The notes under the pieces were generated by a model. That model worked only from the letters and a program-made list of their open reading frames with translations. It was not told where the DNA came from and ran no database searches. Made by a program: the position numbers and the translations under genes. This document shows, in pieces, positions 12,287 through 24,600 of a stretch of 64,000 nt of DNA (its first letter is position 1; the number at the start of each line of letters is the position of its first letter). The stretch is from Eunapius fragilis (lineage: Eukaryota > Porifera > Demospongiae > Spongillida > Spongillidae), in the NCBI GenBank assembly GCA_963681505.1, contig OY811979.1, forward strand, positions 7,293,736 through 7,357,735, read 5' to 3'.

Positions 12287-13919
12287 TAGTATTAAAAGCA
12301 AATGTAGAATTAGAATTGTGAACCATTCATTCCAGTTTTCAGTGTTTTGGATAACAGTCGGACATCGGACATTTTCCGATCAATTTTTCACCTTGTGTGA
12401 TTTTGCATTTGCGGTAATGATGTCTGCGTGAAGTATTGAACACGAGTGTTTGTGATATAACGACTGCATGCATGCTAATTGCATGTTTTTCTTTTCTCGG
12501 AGCAACAGTCATGTACACTGTATACACTTGCTTTCTACCTTCAAGATTCCAAATATAACCGTCATTTGCGTCAAGCCCACTTGTATTAAACTTTCTTCCA
12601 GCCCACCTATTAAAAGTTTAAATGCTAGCATCAGGTCTGGCCAGCTCGTGCGCATATGAGCGTACAAATGCGCACAAGTTCATTAGCTACATGTAGTGCA
12701 CGCGCAAGTCCACGTGTGCAAGTTCTTGAACACATAACTGAGGGTCATATATCTGGTCATGCACCTCTGTTCCGTTTACAATTAACACTATTCAGTCATA
12801 TTCATGAATTTATTAACACCTGGTGCCTTACAGTGCCACATTTGAAACAAGATGTCAGATACGTATAGTCTGTTATTTGCGATCCAATTTTACTAAAAAG
12901 ATTGATAGGGCTTATATTATCTGCTCAAGGCAGGGGTGTTATGAATCCCTACACTCACTCATTGTTGCCTACCTTTGGCCACATACATGCACAAGACAGT
13001 CATTGGCTCACCCACATATTTAGACAACTATACACATGCTTTAGCTCATTATAAAACCCAGGCTATTTTATTTTACCTCACGAGTACACTGGTCATTAAA
13101 TAAAATCTGAATGCCAAAGGCAGTGCACATACACAGAATATAGCACACATGAATATGGGCTGTATTATAGCCATGTTTGACATCACATTGCACTATGACA
13201 TATCTTATTCAGCACATGCATACTGACCAAAACGACATGTCGGCAATGTGTATACCCTCCACACCCTCCCCACTTGTGACAATCATTGTTCACATTGTAA
13301 CAGCATTATATTTTGTTTTCAGCTACACCAACCAACCTGTAAACTTTATAGTTGATGTGACAACAACAACAAAACGATTATTATTCCTCGAAAATATATA
13401 TACGGACTGTTGCCCAACATCACCTATCATCCTGTATGTCATCTATTGTTATTGGAAACACTGTATTGGGAAGGTCACTACTTTCACCCTTACTTTATCC
13501 TTGTGTATGATGTTTTATATAAATATGGCCCTGAGCTCTTCATATCAATTCCATTTCAATCTGAAATGTCACTAGTGCATTTATTGAAGCACAGATTTTA
13601 GGAGCATTGCTCTCCAAACATGCAGTGCTAAGCCAAGCAATTGATTTTTATTTGCACTTATTTTGCACACTGCTGCATGCCCTGATCAAAGTGGGGAATG
13701 GTGGCATTTTAAATACCTACCTATCCCTTTTTTGAGATTGGGCACACTATGAGCTTTAAAATGATACCTTAAATATATGTTTAGGCCTTTCGTTAAACAG
13801 AAAGGAAGGTACAAACATTGAGAGGTCAGAATGGTTGAAACTCCATTATCTATTCATGAAACGTGATAATTGGTGTGATAACTTCATCTAAATCTGAGAG
13901 GATGCAGTGTTTTAAACAA
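12287..13919. other. No gene seen
   Basis: Several ORFs of 60-130 codons exist (for example 13177-13575) but show no recognisable motif, biased composition or flanking splice sites. I see no repeat structure. Confidence 0.45.
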
Positions 13920-13944
13920 GGGGTCATTGCTATAGAATGACCCC
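13920..13944. repeat. Small palindrome matching the fold-back element termini
   Basis: GGGGTCATT, then seven bases, then AATGACCCC. The outer bases equal the first eight bases of the fold-back element (GGGTCATT) in head-to-head orientation. It could be a collapsed derivative of that element or chance. Confidence 0.5.
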
Positions 13945-14274
13945 ACTTTGTCACAAGCCACTTCACCTACAAGTGGCAACTTAATTCCCATACTTTGACA
14001 TTTATGATAGGGGTAGCTTCCAGGTTGTTTAGTGGTAAAGGTGTATCTATGCATGAATTCAATAGCATGTATTTGATAGTGTACTAAAAATTAACAGTTA
14101 GATACATGTCCAGCCAAAATTATAAACCGTCTGACCAATATTTCCATCAGGTCAAAAGTCAAATCGTATCATAAGCACTGATATATCATGTGTTGCTCAG
14201 GGTAATTACTAATAAGACCACACGTTGATGAAACATACACCCTCATCCCTTATACATGTATAGAATGGACTAGA

Positions 14275-15837
14275 ATGAATGCAACAGAACTTAAAGATTT
14301 GGAAGTTACAACACAAGAAAATTTACGGTACTTGACCATCAAAGCTGATTATATTTCTGGCAGTGGATTGTGCAATCGTGATAATCCAGATGTAGTTTTC
14401 TTTTTTCGTGATGTAGTGGATGAGCTTTTTAAACTTTATGATAGTTGCCTTCATGGTCGTGACACAAAAATTTGCTATGTTAGAGGTCCTCCTGGAACAG
14501 GCAAATCGATTGCAACTTTTGTTTATACTATGAGACTCATTTCAAAATGGATTATTACGTGGCTCCACATTACTAGTGTTGGTCACTATTACGTTTTGCG
14601 CTTTGAGAATGGTATAAAATATTCATCTAAAATTGTTCGGTTAAATTTTCAGTCTTGCTTTGATGGCTTAATGTCAGAAGTGGAAAAACAGCAAAGTAAA
14701 ATTCACTTATTGGTTGTGGATGGTCTGGGTTGTACACAATTGAATTCACATTTCAGAGTCATAGCAGACTTGTGCATTGATTGGTTGGAAAAGAAGTTAG
14801 ATACTCACAGATTGATTTTTACAACCTCATTGGCAGCAACATACAAATTTAAAAGTGATGACCTAGAATTGGCAGTTATACATCCTCCCTTCATGGTTAC
14901 ATCTTGGACTGAAGCTGAGTATAGATCTGCTCTCAGTATTCCTACACTTTTTGACAGTGTACATAAAAATTTAGAAATTATGGGGACAGAAACTGATTCG
15001 ACACATGATCTTCTGATACAATCAAAGTATTTTATTGCTGGTGGATGTTGCCGCTTTATGTTTTCTTACAGCAGCTCTCAGGTTGAAGATGTTATAAATA
15101 CAGCCTTGCAGGAATGCCCGAATATGCAATTGTATCTTAGTTCTACTTCTGGTATTACTGTACCTGCAGCAGTTCACAGGATCATTAGTTTATATAAGAA
15201 TGGATTGAGATATAACAAATGTATAGTCAGTGAGTATGCAGCTACAGAATATGCCTTACTCGCCGGTCCAAAATTGATATCAGCATTATATGAAGCTGTC
15301 AAACATGACAGTAATCCTGCTTTGGATGGTTGGCTATTAGAGCTTTGGTTTTTTGCCCACATTAGGAACTGTGATTTGAACTGTACTGTAAAAGGTTCAC
15401 CTATAAGCTTCACATTGCCTGTGTGTGGTGTTGAACGATTTAGACCTACAAAAGACGACATAAAGCAAAAACTATCGAATTCAACATCGTTGTGGTTGAA
15501 ACCATTGAAATGGAATCAAGGCGGATATGATGCAGTTTATTGTCACACGAAAGATAAAATTATCTATATTGTCCAAATAACCAGAGCAACTAAACATACA
15601 TTTAAGGTTACATATTTCTTCAACTTACTTAACTCATTTGAGGCTGCTTTTCCGGATATTGCATTTAACGTGCGGATAATATTTGCAGTACTGGAGGAAA
15701 ATTTGCAATCATTTCAGTTTACCAGTGAATACGATATAGGGAATTTGGAAAAATATGGAATTCAGCAAAACAATGAAGACAAGAGTGATAATATATGGAT
15801 TTTGGGTACTCAAGGTGCACCAGGTATAGGAAGGTAA
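14275..15837 (+). CDS. Crinkler/RHS-like protein: P-loop NTPase + REase-like nuclease
   Basis: A single open frame of 520 codons. The Walker A motif GPPGTGKS is at residues 71-78. A Walker B-like HLLVVDGL is at 144-151. WTEAEY at 211-216 and a GGCCRF sensor-like motif at 256-261 resemble the W-x3-E and GG-x-x-R signatures of Crinkler/RHS NTPases. The C-terminal part has ELWFF (E356), GGYDAVY (D419) and VQITRATKH (Q434), matching the E, D, Q-x-T pattern of the restriction-endonuclease-like domain attached to those NTPases. No signal peptide is evident. In other eukaryotes the family acts as host-directed effectors or in conflict with mobile DNA; a role here is not shown. The stop lies in AGGTAAC, which is also a good splice donor, so a downstream exon cannot be excluded. 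The gene is AT-rich and has no visible intron. Confidence 0.72.
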   Translation: MNATELKDLEVTTQENLRYLTIKADYISGSGLCNRDNPDVVFFFRDVVDELFKLYDSCLHGRDTKICYVRGPPGTGKSIATFVYTMRLISKWIITWLHITSVGHYYVLRFENGIKYSSKIVRLNFQSCFDGLMSEVEKQQSKIHLLVVDGLGCTQLNSHFRVIADLCIDWLEKKLDTHRLIFTTSLAATYKFKSDDLELAVIHPPFMVTSWTEAEYRSALSIPTLFDSVHKNLEIMGTETDSTHDLLIQSKYFIAGGCCRFMFSYSSSQVEDVINTALQECPNMQLYLSSTSGITVPAAVHRIISLYKNGLRYNKCIVSEYAATEYALLAGPKLISALYEAVKHDSNPALDGWLLELWFFAHIRNCDLNCTVKGSPISFTLPVCGVERFRPTKDDIKQKLSNSTSLWLKPLKWNQGGYDAVYCHTKDKIIYIVQITRATKHTFKVTYFFNLLNSFEAAFPDIAFNVRIIFAVLEENLQSFQFTSEYDIGNLEKYGIQQNNEDKSDNIWILGTQGAPGIGR

Positions 15838-16964
15838 CACTGTTTGGACACTTTTATTGTGTTGTATGTGCATTGTTTAACATTTGATGATGGTGTAGGT
15901 TTGCAATGACAAGTTCAAAACTCGAGCGTTAGATAGTATAATAGGGGCTGGCTGATATGAATAATAGATTGGAAACAGGACTTCATTTCGTTTCGATGCT
16001 GCTGAAATAAATGAATTGTGTATTTTACTGCAATGGTGGGTGTTGTAGAAGACAGCATTGAGCTTCTGTTGTTGAGCTTGTCATGTTCACCCAGTTTGTA
16101 GGAAGTTCAAGGCTAGGTATATGAGCTTGTTTTCTTTTCCCTAGCCTCCACCATGCAAGAACCATCTACACACTGCAACGCTCTTTGACTTTTATTCTGC
16201 CAGTTTTTCATTGCCAGCTTGATCTTGTTTAAGGGATACCATCAATGGGTCTTGATTTGCATTTTGACCCTAATGAGATTCAAGTGGTGATAAGGTCTAG
16301 ATACTTCTAAGATCAAGAGTATCTGCCTGTTATTTGGAGATGACCTCAATAACTGCCACTGGCCAGTAGGCATGGTGGTGCAGTTACCTGTCACAAAATG
16401 CTTAGAGATGTGCTATTATAATGTGTCCGTGTATCGAGAGTTACGTTAGTAACTCTCATATAGAGGTTATGCGATCACATGACCATATCTATAACGGTAT
16501 GTTCAAAATCTGTAGGACAAAGGCTAAGGCACACTTGTTAGTAATGAGGCTTATAAGGTTCGATCCAAATAGATATGCTACGATCAAAACAGGTACAACC
16601 GTTAACAGACACATGGCGTTAATGCATGGGTAAAAGTGTCTGGCTGCCGCTATCTTGTTCCAGGTGAGAAGGGCCCAGAACAGCTTTCTTGGCACGCAGG
16701 AGCAAATTAGGAATGAAATGATGGCTAATTCTCTCTAATACATATGAGTACATGAGCACCATGGGTACAACCAGTTAAATGGCATTAATTATTCATAGTT
16801 CCATCGCATAGCCTCTATAGGATTTGACCCCGATTATGAAGTCATTAAAAAAACGCGACCCGCTTCTAACAAGATGCTTAATTCTAAGGGCTTGGTCACA
16901 TGTCACAACTTGTGTGCATGTGTACATTCGATGTGGATTTTATTTTATTTCCTCTACCTACCAA
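15838..16964. other. No gene seen; one short hairpin
   Basis: No coding segment is supported. At 16436-16457 the sequence GAGAGTTAC, GTTA, GTAACTCTC forms a perfect 9-bp stem with a 4-nt loop, with no terminator-like T tract. Confidence 0.5.
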
Positions 16965-17040
16965 AACCACCCCCACACCCTATAATCATCACCTATTTTA
17001 TGTGGAAAGTCTCATGGGAGCCTTACCTTTAACAGTAGTA
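16965..17040 (+). repeat. Dispersed repeat (TCACCTATTTTATGTGG family), copy 1
   Basis: CACCTATTTTATGTGG followed by CTCATGGGAGCCTTACCTTT recurs at 47282-47460, in diverged form at 47990-48115, and inverted at 48250-48430. This copy is short and diverged. Confidence 0.75.
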
Positions 17041-17098
17041 GCCCACTCATCATCAGTCAACCTTTTTCTGGTAGGCCTATTTAGGATTACATCTAAAA

Positions 17099-17220
17099 TC
17101 CGTTCCCGTCCCGTGACCGTCCCAAACGATCGTTCCCGTCCCATGGAAACTACTACCATGACCGTCCCAAACGTTCCCGTCCCGTGGCTAACCCAGACGA
17201 ACGTTTCCGTCCCGAAAGAA
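17099..17220. repeat. CCGTCCC/GAACGTTC short-repeat cluster, copy 1
   Basis: The phrases CGTTCCCGTCCCGTGACCGT and CCCAAACG alternate several times. The same phrase cluster appears near 28390-28430, 34672-34766 and 35036-35170. The motif is built from self-complementary cores (GAACGTTC, CCATGG). Confidence 0.8.
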
Positions 17221-17583
17221 AAGGGGGAGGCCACGCAAGAAGTGACGATGCGTTTCCTCCTATCATGTGAACAAGATTTTTTTTTTGTTGCATTATTGTT
17301 TCTGTTTGATAAAATGTCAGTGTTATGTACTTTACTGCAGGGGGGTGGGGGGTGGGCATGTCATGTCCATTAAAATAAACAAAATCAATATATACCCATC
17401 ACCCACAGTTTGATAATCCCTATTGCTTGCACTTATAAAGAAAGATTTCACTCACATTAAACTAATTGTGCACATCACATACATCTTTTCTGTCCTGTGT
17501 AATGCACAGCAAAAATTTAATGAAATAGTTCAAATGATGGATAAAAATGTCTTTATTGTCAGGGCAAATTTGAATCAGAATAT

Positions 17584-17886
17584 ATGTGTAATAAGGCCAA
17601 ACAGCAAACTGCTCATTTAGTTGGGAACTGGGCAGATCCAGAAAGCCCAACTGGTGAAAGGGGTGAGGTGTTGCTTATTACAGTAGAAAGGGTGGGGAAA
17701 ATATTGCTGGCTAGGGTGCAATTTCACATTGAGGGCCGAGTGAAACTGTTAACCTGCGGCAGCTTCATGCAATCAGTGCTTATTAGTTTGATTAATAACC
17801 TGCACAGGCAAGGAGCTGGCATTGTGCGATCATTTGTGCTCGGATCTACGAGGTGCAAGATGCCAAATGGGACTTCTGTACGCTAA
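17584..17886 (+). other. 100-codon ORF of unknown origin
   Basis: This is an open frame without recognised motifs. About 100 bp after its stop (17990-18075) another frame contains GKGERKFRF. That motif is also encoded at 37441-37475 in the mini-exon gene, so this area may be a decayed third relative of that gene. Confidence 0.3.
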
Positions 17887-18085
17887 ACTGGCTATATACA
17901 AGATGGCAGTTAAGCTACTATTGGGCGCGATATGACTTCTTTTCGTATTTGGTTCATACCACAATGGTCAATGACCAGCTGCGCGTCTCCCCCACTGCTT
18001 TTCCTGAAGGCTATTACATAAAGCCATCCTGTTACGGAAAGGGGGAGCGCAAGTTCCGATTCCAGGGTGAGGGGGGAAAAATATT

Positions 18086-18636
18086 CCCGTTGCAACTGAT
18101 AATTCCCGTCGCAATAGATTATTCCCGTGTCGCAACGTATCATTCCCGTCGCATTACTTCATTCCCGTTGCAGCGGATTATTCCCGTCGCATGGTATCAT
18201 TCCCTTTATAAATTGGGGTTCGGGTTCGAAACGGGTGCACCCCCAAACCCCTAAATAATCTACGACTGCACCAGAGTTGTTTAGCACGGTGAGTATACTG
18301 TGTGTGTGTGTATTTAGACACACTGAATAATAATCCCAATCCCTTTAGGCTGCAAACTGAATAATGATGCACAGAGAAAAAGGTATGGAGTAATTAATGG
18401 TGCGAGCGTGTACACTTAGTAATATTTTCAAAGTCCCACTTTGAATGTACTCTTTATTCTGCATGTGATTATCTCTGTATAAGAACATCATGGTGAGCTT
18501 GCCCGATAATTTCCGTCGCATTACTTCATTCCTGTTGCATAACTTTATTCCCGTTGCATTACTTTATTCCTGTCGCATTTTTTCCCCGTCGCAACAGATC
18601 ATTACCCAAGACAGTATACACTCCCGTCGCAACTTC
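18086..18636. repeat. TTCCCGTCGCA interspersed short repeats, two clusters
   Basis: At 18086-18205 and 18513-18636 the phrase ATTCCCGTCGCA (or GTTGCA) recurs every 18-25 bp with variable spacers such as TTACTTC and ACTTTATT. The second cluster lies just downstream of the NCAPG stop codon, on its 3' side. Confidence 0.8.
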
Positions 18637-18669
18637 ATAAACTCAAAGCAATGTGTCTATTGGCATTCC

Positions 18670-21600
18670 TTATCCTTTCCCTTTCCCAGCTTTTGAAGTT
18701 TTCTTTGCTGCAATCTTAGGGACACGTCGTGTGATAGATACACTTGGAAGCTCCTGCTGCTCAACTTTCTGGGTGGTTACCACCACATCTATGGCTTCCA
18801 CCTCCTGCCTGGAAGTTAAGGGAGCCCCTTCAGGTTGCAAAACAAAAAGACATCTGCAATGTATACAAAAGACGCATCAGACCTCCTACCTTTGCCTCTT
18901 GTTTTCCTCACTGCCTTTTTAATGCCCTTTGTACCAACAGGTGCCTGTGGTTACAGGCACGTTCTCCTGCTCTTCGGAGGGGTGTTCAGAGCTTTCGACA
19001 TGCGGGGAGCTCCCACCAACAGAAGCTTGGGTAGTTAAGCATAATTGCACCAATGAGCTAATTGACCGACCCATCAGGCATATGAAAGGTACCTTGAGTT
19101 GGGTTGATCTTCTGAAGGGATGCACCCACCTTCTTCAGATAGCGAAGACTAGTTTTGTCAGCCACGTGCTAGGATAGAAATCAATGACACCACTTGGATG
19201 GACAACACACTACAATTGGGGGGGGGGGGGGGGAAGCTTACATGCTCTAACTGACTCAGTAGAAGCTGGAGGTCTGCTGCACCCAACTAAAGAAAAGGAA
19301 GCAACAGGATTACAGTGCCATTTTGACACAACCAGACATTGCAATAACTGCAAAGAATGGTTCCATATTGAAACAATATCAGGGGAAGGAAATAAAGATA
19401 CAAAATGGTTCTGCACTGTTCGCATACAACCAGTTGAACCTAGTTAAAATAAAGACGTCAAAAATATATTCTGTTGACTCAGGATAGATAAGAAATAAAT
19501 CTCTACACACGTAATAGCACATGAGATGGTCCCTGTGGTGGGATTGGCCACGTGGTACTGAGATGTGTGCAATCCATGTGATAGCACACACTAAGCAACG
19601 ATGACCTTGTAAGTGCCAACAACATTGGCTAGCCTAGTGGTTGGCAAGACAAGCAGATAGCTGATAAGACCAAATGATGCCAATAGCTGTCACATGGGTA
19701 ACGAGATGAGGTACTCTGGGCGTACCAGAAATCGTTAGGTGTCTTTGGACTCTGACCATAAGCTAAGTAGCTGCGATTAGCAGCACAAGTTGCATTTCCA
19801 GACTTAACATATACTTTTTCTATGTGATTTATTCCTCCACACTTTATTCCTTTTGCCACACAACTCATCCCCTTTTGATGTTTCTGTTTTCCGCATTGAA
19901 AACAATCTACTCCCTCTGTCAATTTCCATGGCGAGCCTTTCTTGTGTTTCTGTGCGTCCCCTCTCTCACCCGCCATACCCTTGCCTGATCAGCGCTGGCC
20001 ATCGCTGCTGCTGAGTAGTGGCTTGTTCCACGATAAGAGCTGAAGCTTCTACTTTCTGAATTGTGGCATCATTTGTCGTATGCAGACGAAATAGCTCCTG
20101 TTGCCACGCGTCATTGTTGATGCCCAACACTAATTGATCACATAAAACCGTTCATTCAGTGAATTTCCATAACCGCAGTTTCCAGCTATTGCCCACAAAC
20201 TGCGTAACTGTCTCACCGTCCTTTCGCTTTCGAAGGGTAAACTTGACTCTCTCTGCCAAAATACATGAATGTTTAGCAAGTGTCTCCTTAAGCGCAATGT
20301 AGGTTTTAGTCGCAACATCTTCAGGTCGGTAGTGGTAGACTACCACCTTGAATGCATCCGGAAAGGAGCAAGTTACGCCGAACGTTTGCTGTTGCGTTCC
20401 CCTCGAGCAGGCCATGCAGTGTCGAATCTTTGAATGTAATACTCCCATCTGATCAAAACGTTCAAACTCTGGACTGCCGCTTGTATCATCGCTGCGTCCA
20501 AACCCTCGTCGCCAAATATGTAGGGAAACTCCAACTTAATCCAACTCCTTTATCATGCGCATGCCTAACAACATGAACTCCAATTAATGCACACTTATCC
20601 TAAAAAATGTCTCACTACTCCTATTATATGCAAGTCCCTACACAGCCAACACCAGAAGGCCTACGCTGGCCATCATTACCTGGTTTGGGAAGCCATCACA
20701 GCAGCAAGCAGTGAGACTCAATTGTCCAGCGGGCTGCAACACACACTGCCAGGCTATCAGCAGAGCTAATTTGCCCTGCTGTGCTATTGCTACCACAGTA
20801 TACATAAGCTGCACACTGAGAATGCAGCCTTACTCTTACCACAAACCTTATTGGACGGAGTAAATTCCATCAGGCTAAGTGCACGGCAATACAGCCTGGC
20901 ATTGACGACATTAGCAGGGTCAGCAAGAACCTTGTTGCCCACTGCGACAGCCAGGCTATCATGGACTGAGTCCTCCTAGAATGGTAAGTGTGTGTGTGTG
21001 TGTGTGTGTGATGTCACGAATCATCCACTGGGCTGCTGGAGACAGATCCCAGAACACTCACATTCTGCACTGGCTTAGTAAGTTGCAGCAAGAAATCCAC
21101 CACATTGGAGGTTTTTATTCCGGCATATGAAGCACTGGGGTCTGCTTCCAATATCATCTCCAGAACCTGCGTGAAGATTTCTTCAAGACTCTCTCTGTGA
21201 CTTCTGTATAAACCCATTGCAAGGATCAGCACATACACATCTGGCACGATGACATACCTTTTGCCAGCCGCAAAGGCAGGGAAGAAGGCACCCAACACCC
21301 CTCTCAAATGATCATCATCTTCGCAATTTGGACTGTACCAGAGAAGCAGGAGACGTGCCAACAGCTTCTGGCTCATGATGCGACCACTAAGGAACAGCTT
21401 AGCTAGTCCCTCTGCAGCCACACTGCATAGCAAGTGACTCTACACAAATGAGCACATATGGCATGTGTATATACATTTTCTGAAAAGCACGACAAACCTC
21501 TCCGTCGAGAAAATCGGCCAGGATGCCGACAATCTTTTGAGTGGTTTTGTTGTGACCTTCAAGATCGTCACACTTAGATGTAGCTTTTTCAATGGGTTCT

Positions 21601-24600
21601 CCATTCACATCTCCATCCAGTGGGTGATCATCAAACTACATGATAGACATATAATGCACTTGATGTATGATTTTGGGAAGTAAAATAGACTCTGAATCAG
21701 TTTTAAAGAAGGAAAAACTACAAAGTTTCCATACAAAAGGTTAACTCCTGAATAAAAATTAACAAGTGTGCAAAGCAAGATGTACAGATACTGATAATAC
21801 CATACGCAGATTGTGCACATGCAGATTTCAGCACACAATAAATGTTGGTACTTGTTTTGTATGCTCAACTGTGCAGAATTGTTAATACACAGTACTGTAC
21901 CAGCCACACGCTTTATTTTGCAAGTGCCTTGATGTATCTACAGTAATTCATCTTTGATTCTTGAGTGGCACCAGAAATATGGGCTCCAATAAGAGAACTT
22001 AAAGTCCACAGCACATGCTTAATGCAAACATGGAGTCCGTCATCAATCCAGTCCCCCCGGCTGACAAACTAATTCCCATTTAACTGGTAGCTATGCATTA
22101 CTCACCACAACACCTTCGTCATCACCACTCTGGTGATCTGGAGCAGCGTAGGCCTCAAATCCAAACAGATGGAGGAGGTCAAATACTATCTTCAGGGCCG
22201 TGGCCTGCAGCAATTCGTGGTCAACCTGACTAACCTGCAACAACAACCACACCCCTCCAATAAAAAAAAAAAGCAATAGAAAGATTACACCCAACAGACA
22301 GCACCTGTAAGAACAGTAGGAGATACTTCTGGGCCAGACTCACATCAACAATACAGGCAAGACCCAAGCAGTTGAAAGCCAAGTCTCTGACAAATGGATC
22401 TTCGTTTTGCACGCACGGGAGAACCTGGAACAATACAAAGCACAATGACAGTGAGCCTTATTTACGCATGGTCTGGAAAAAAAAAGGGCCTTTCAAAGGG
22501 TTTTTAAATGAAAATCAGAGTGATGGTGGTACCCTCTACAGGATAATAATAATAATTCCTACATGCCACAAAAGCAGTGCAGAATTTTAGGTGTACATTT
22601 CAGCGACAACCTATTGGTTCCCAGGTACATTTCTTTCAACGACAACCTATTGGTTCCCAGGTACATTTCAACGAAACCAACTATTGGTTCCCAGGAAGTG
22701 TACGCCTCACGTAAAGCTCCTGACAACTCACCAGCGCATCCAAGAGGGTGAGTAATGTGGGATTGAGTCTCTTCATTTTGGTCTCTCGCAGCATCTCGGC
22801 TGCTATCACCAAACACTTGATAAGTGTATTTGAGTCACTCTTCACAAGACAAAGAGATGGTAAAGGTGACATATAGAAATACTAAAAGGATAGTCACGCA
22901 CCCTGAGGTCAAGTAACGAGACGTTGACAAACTGGGACTCGCTCATCTGGGTACAATCCGGTGCCAGGGTGCTCCTCACATCAGCACTCCCATCAGAGCC
23001 CTCCACAATGGGAGGCTGCCTCAGATCCGCAATCAGTTCTGTCAGCTTTTCGATCCTAAGAAGGACAACAAGATAAGTGTTTGGCATACTGCGTCATCCC
23101 ATGTGTGACGGTCGTCCGAACCTGTAGGTCTCCTGTGGCCATATGTCTGCCAGCCTTGCCAACAACGGACCGACCAGGCCAGAAGGGAAGTTTGGCATCA
23201 TTGTCAGATCATACACTAACTTTGCCAGTCGTCTTCTGCAGATGACAGAGATGCACGGTGCACAAACACTACCACTCAAGTCTTCTAGTGAGTGTATGCA
23301 TTTTAACAAACGATACAAGAATGCTCTCCTCTAGTGCTCAGTGGAATCATTAATAAAATCACAGTGCAATGGTGGCACACCATAACAGTGTACTGCAGAA
23401 GCACTACCTTTCCTGTAGCCATGCTGCCCCACAAACCCACAAACACAGCCACAGCCATTCCTAATGTAAATGTACGATCTTAAAATCAAAGGTATCACAG
23501 GGTCCACCCATACAAATACAGACACGAGCGAAACTCTGCAAATCTATTATTGTTTCCCACACCTTCCAACCTCATCGGCAAAATCAAGCACTTCAAACAT
23601 GGAGAAGAGCTGTTGTGTGATGAATTGGCTTTGTAGCTTGCTATGCATCTCTTCGTGCTTCAGGAATACTTCAGTGACATACCTACACAGAGGCAGCAGA
23701 CATGCAGACATATCATAAATGCATTGGATTAGGATCAGAATCATACTTCTGCACGTATTCGCAGTATTCACCCAACGTGGGCACTATCTTTTCCAGCTGA
23801 ATCTCTCCCTCTGGACCCTTCTTGCTGAAGTACCTGCATGCCGGCACACAAAGTAAACAAGACAGTCACAATACGCACACACACACACACACTCACACAC
23901 ACCTGCACATACAGCTCCAGAAGAAAGCCATATCACAGTTCAATGCCTCATATCTTACCACTCTTGATAACTTCACGCTAGTCTGAAACCAAGAATCCAT
24001 CCAGTTTTTGTTATTATTTTATTTACTATTGATACAAAACATGGCACAACTGACTTTGTCCATCTCAACTTCTCCACCAGATGCGACCGGATTAACAGTA
24101 GCCCCCTGACCTTCTAAAGTGCTCTCTTGCTCCTCCTCCTGCCCAGGTTGGCCTTTCTTCATGAATTCCCTGACTAGGTTTTCGTTGGAATAAAGGCTTT
24201 CAAAAAGTTTGAATAATGCCTTTTCAGCCAACTTGGGAGAACTCTCAACATCCAGTTTATGAAGCAGGTGCGTGAACTCCGAGTCGAGCTGCAAGAACCA
24301 ATTCCTTAGCAGTCCTGAGACGCACGCGTCCTGAACCAGGTCATTTCGATCATTGAGTCCAGCTTCAAGGAGGTCCATGCGTTGCCCAATGGTGAGGTTC
24401 ATGATGGAACAACTCTCTGACAGTACTATGAAGGCTGCATGCCTTACAGAGTCCTTCACGTCCCGAACACATTCAAGCAGTACTAAAGGAGTTGGATAAA
24501 AGAGCATGAAACTTGTTACCACTTAAGGATGTCTGGTTTGGTTGAGTTGAACAATCAAATACACTGTAATTATGTTGAAAAACAAATTAAAACACACTGC

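Noticed and set aside
16540-16620. GGTTCGATCC, a tRNA B-box-like sequence
   Set aside because: No acceptor stem, anticodon arm or matching A box can be folded around it.
21014-21433. 139-codon continuous ORF as a single NCAPG exon
   Set aside because: It reads through a 54-nt intron with good GTATGT/ACAG sites and past a GTGAGT donor; the family alignment fits only the spliced form.
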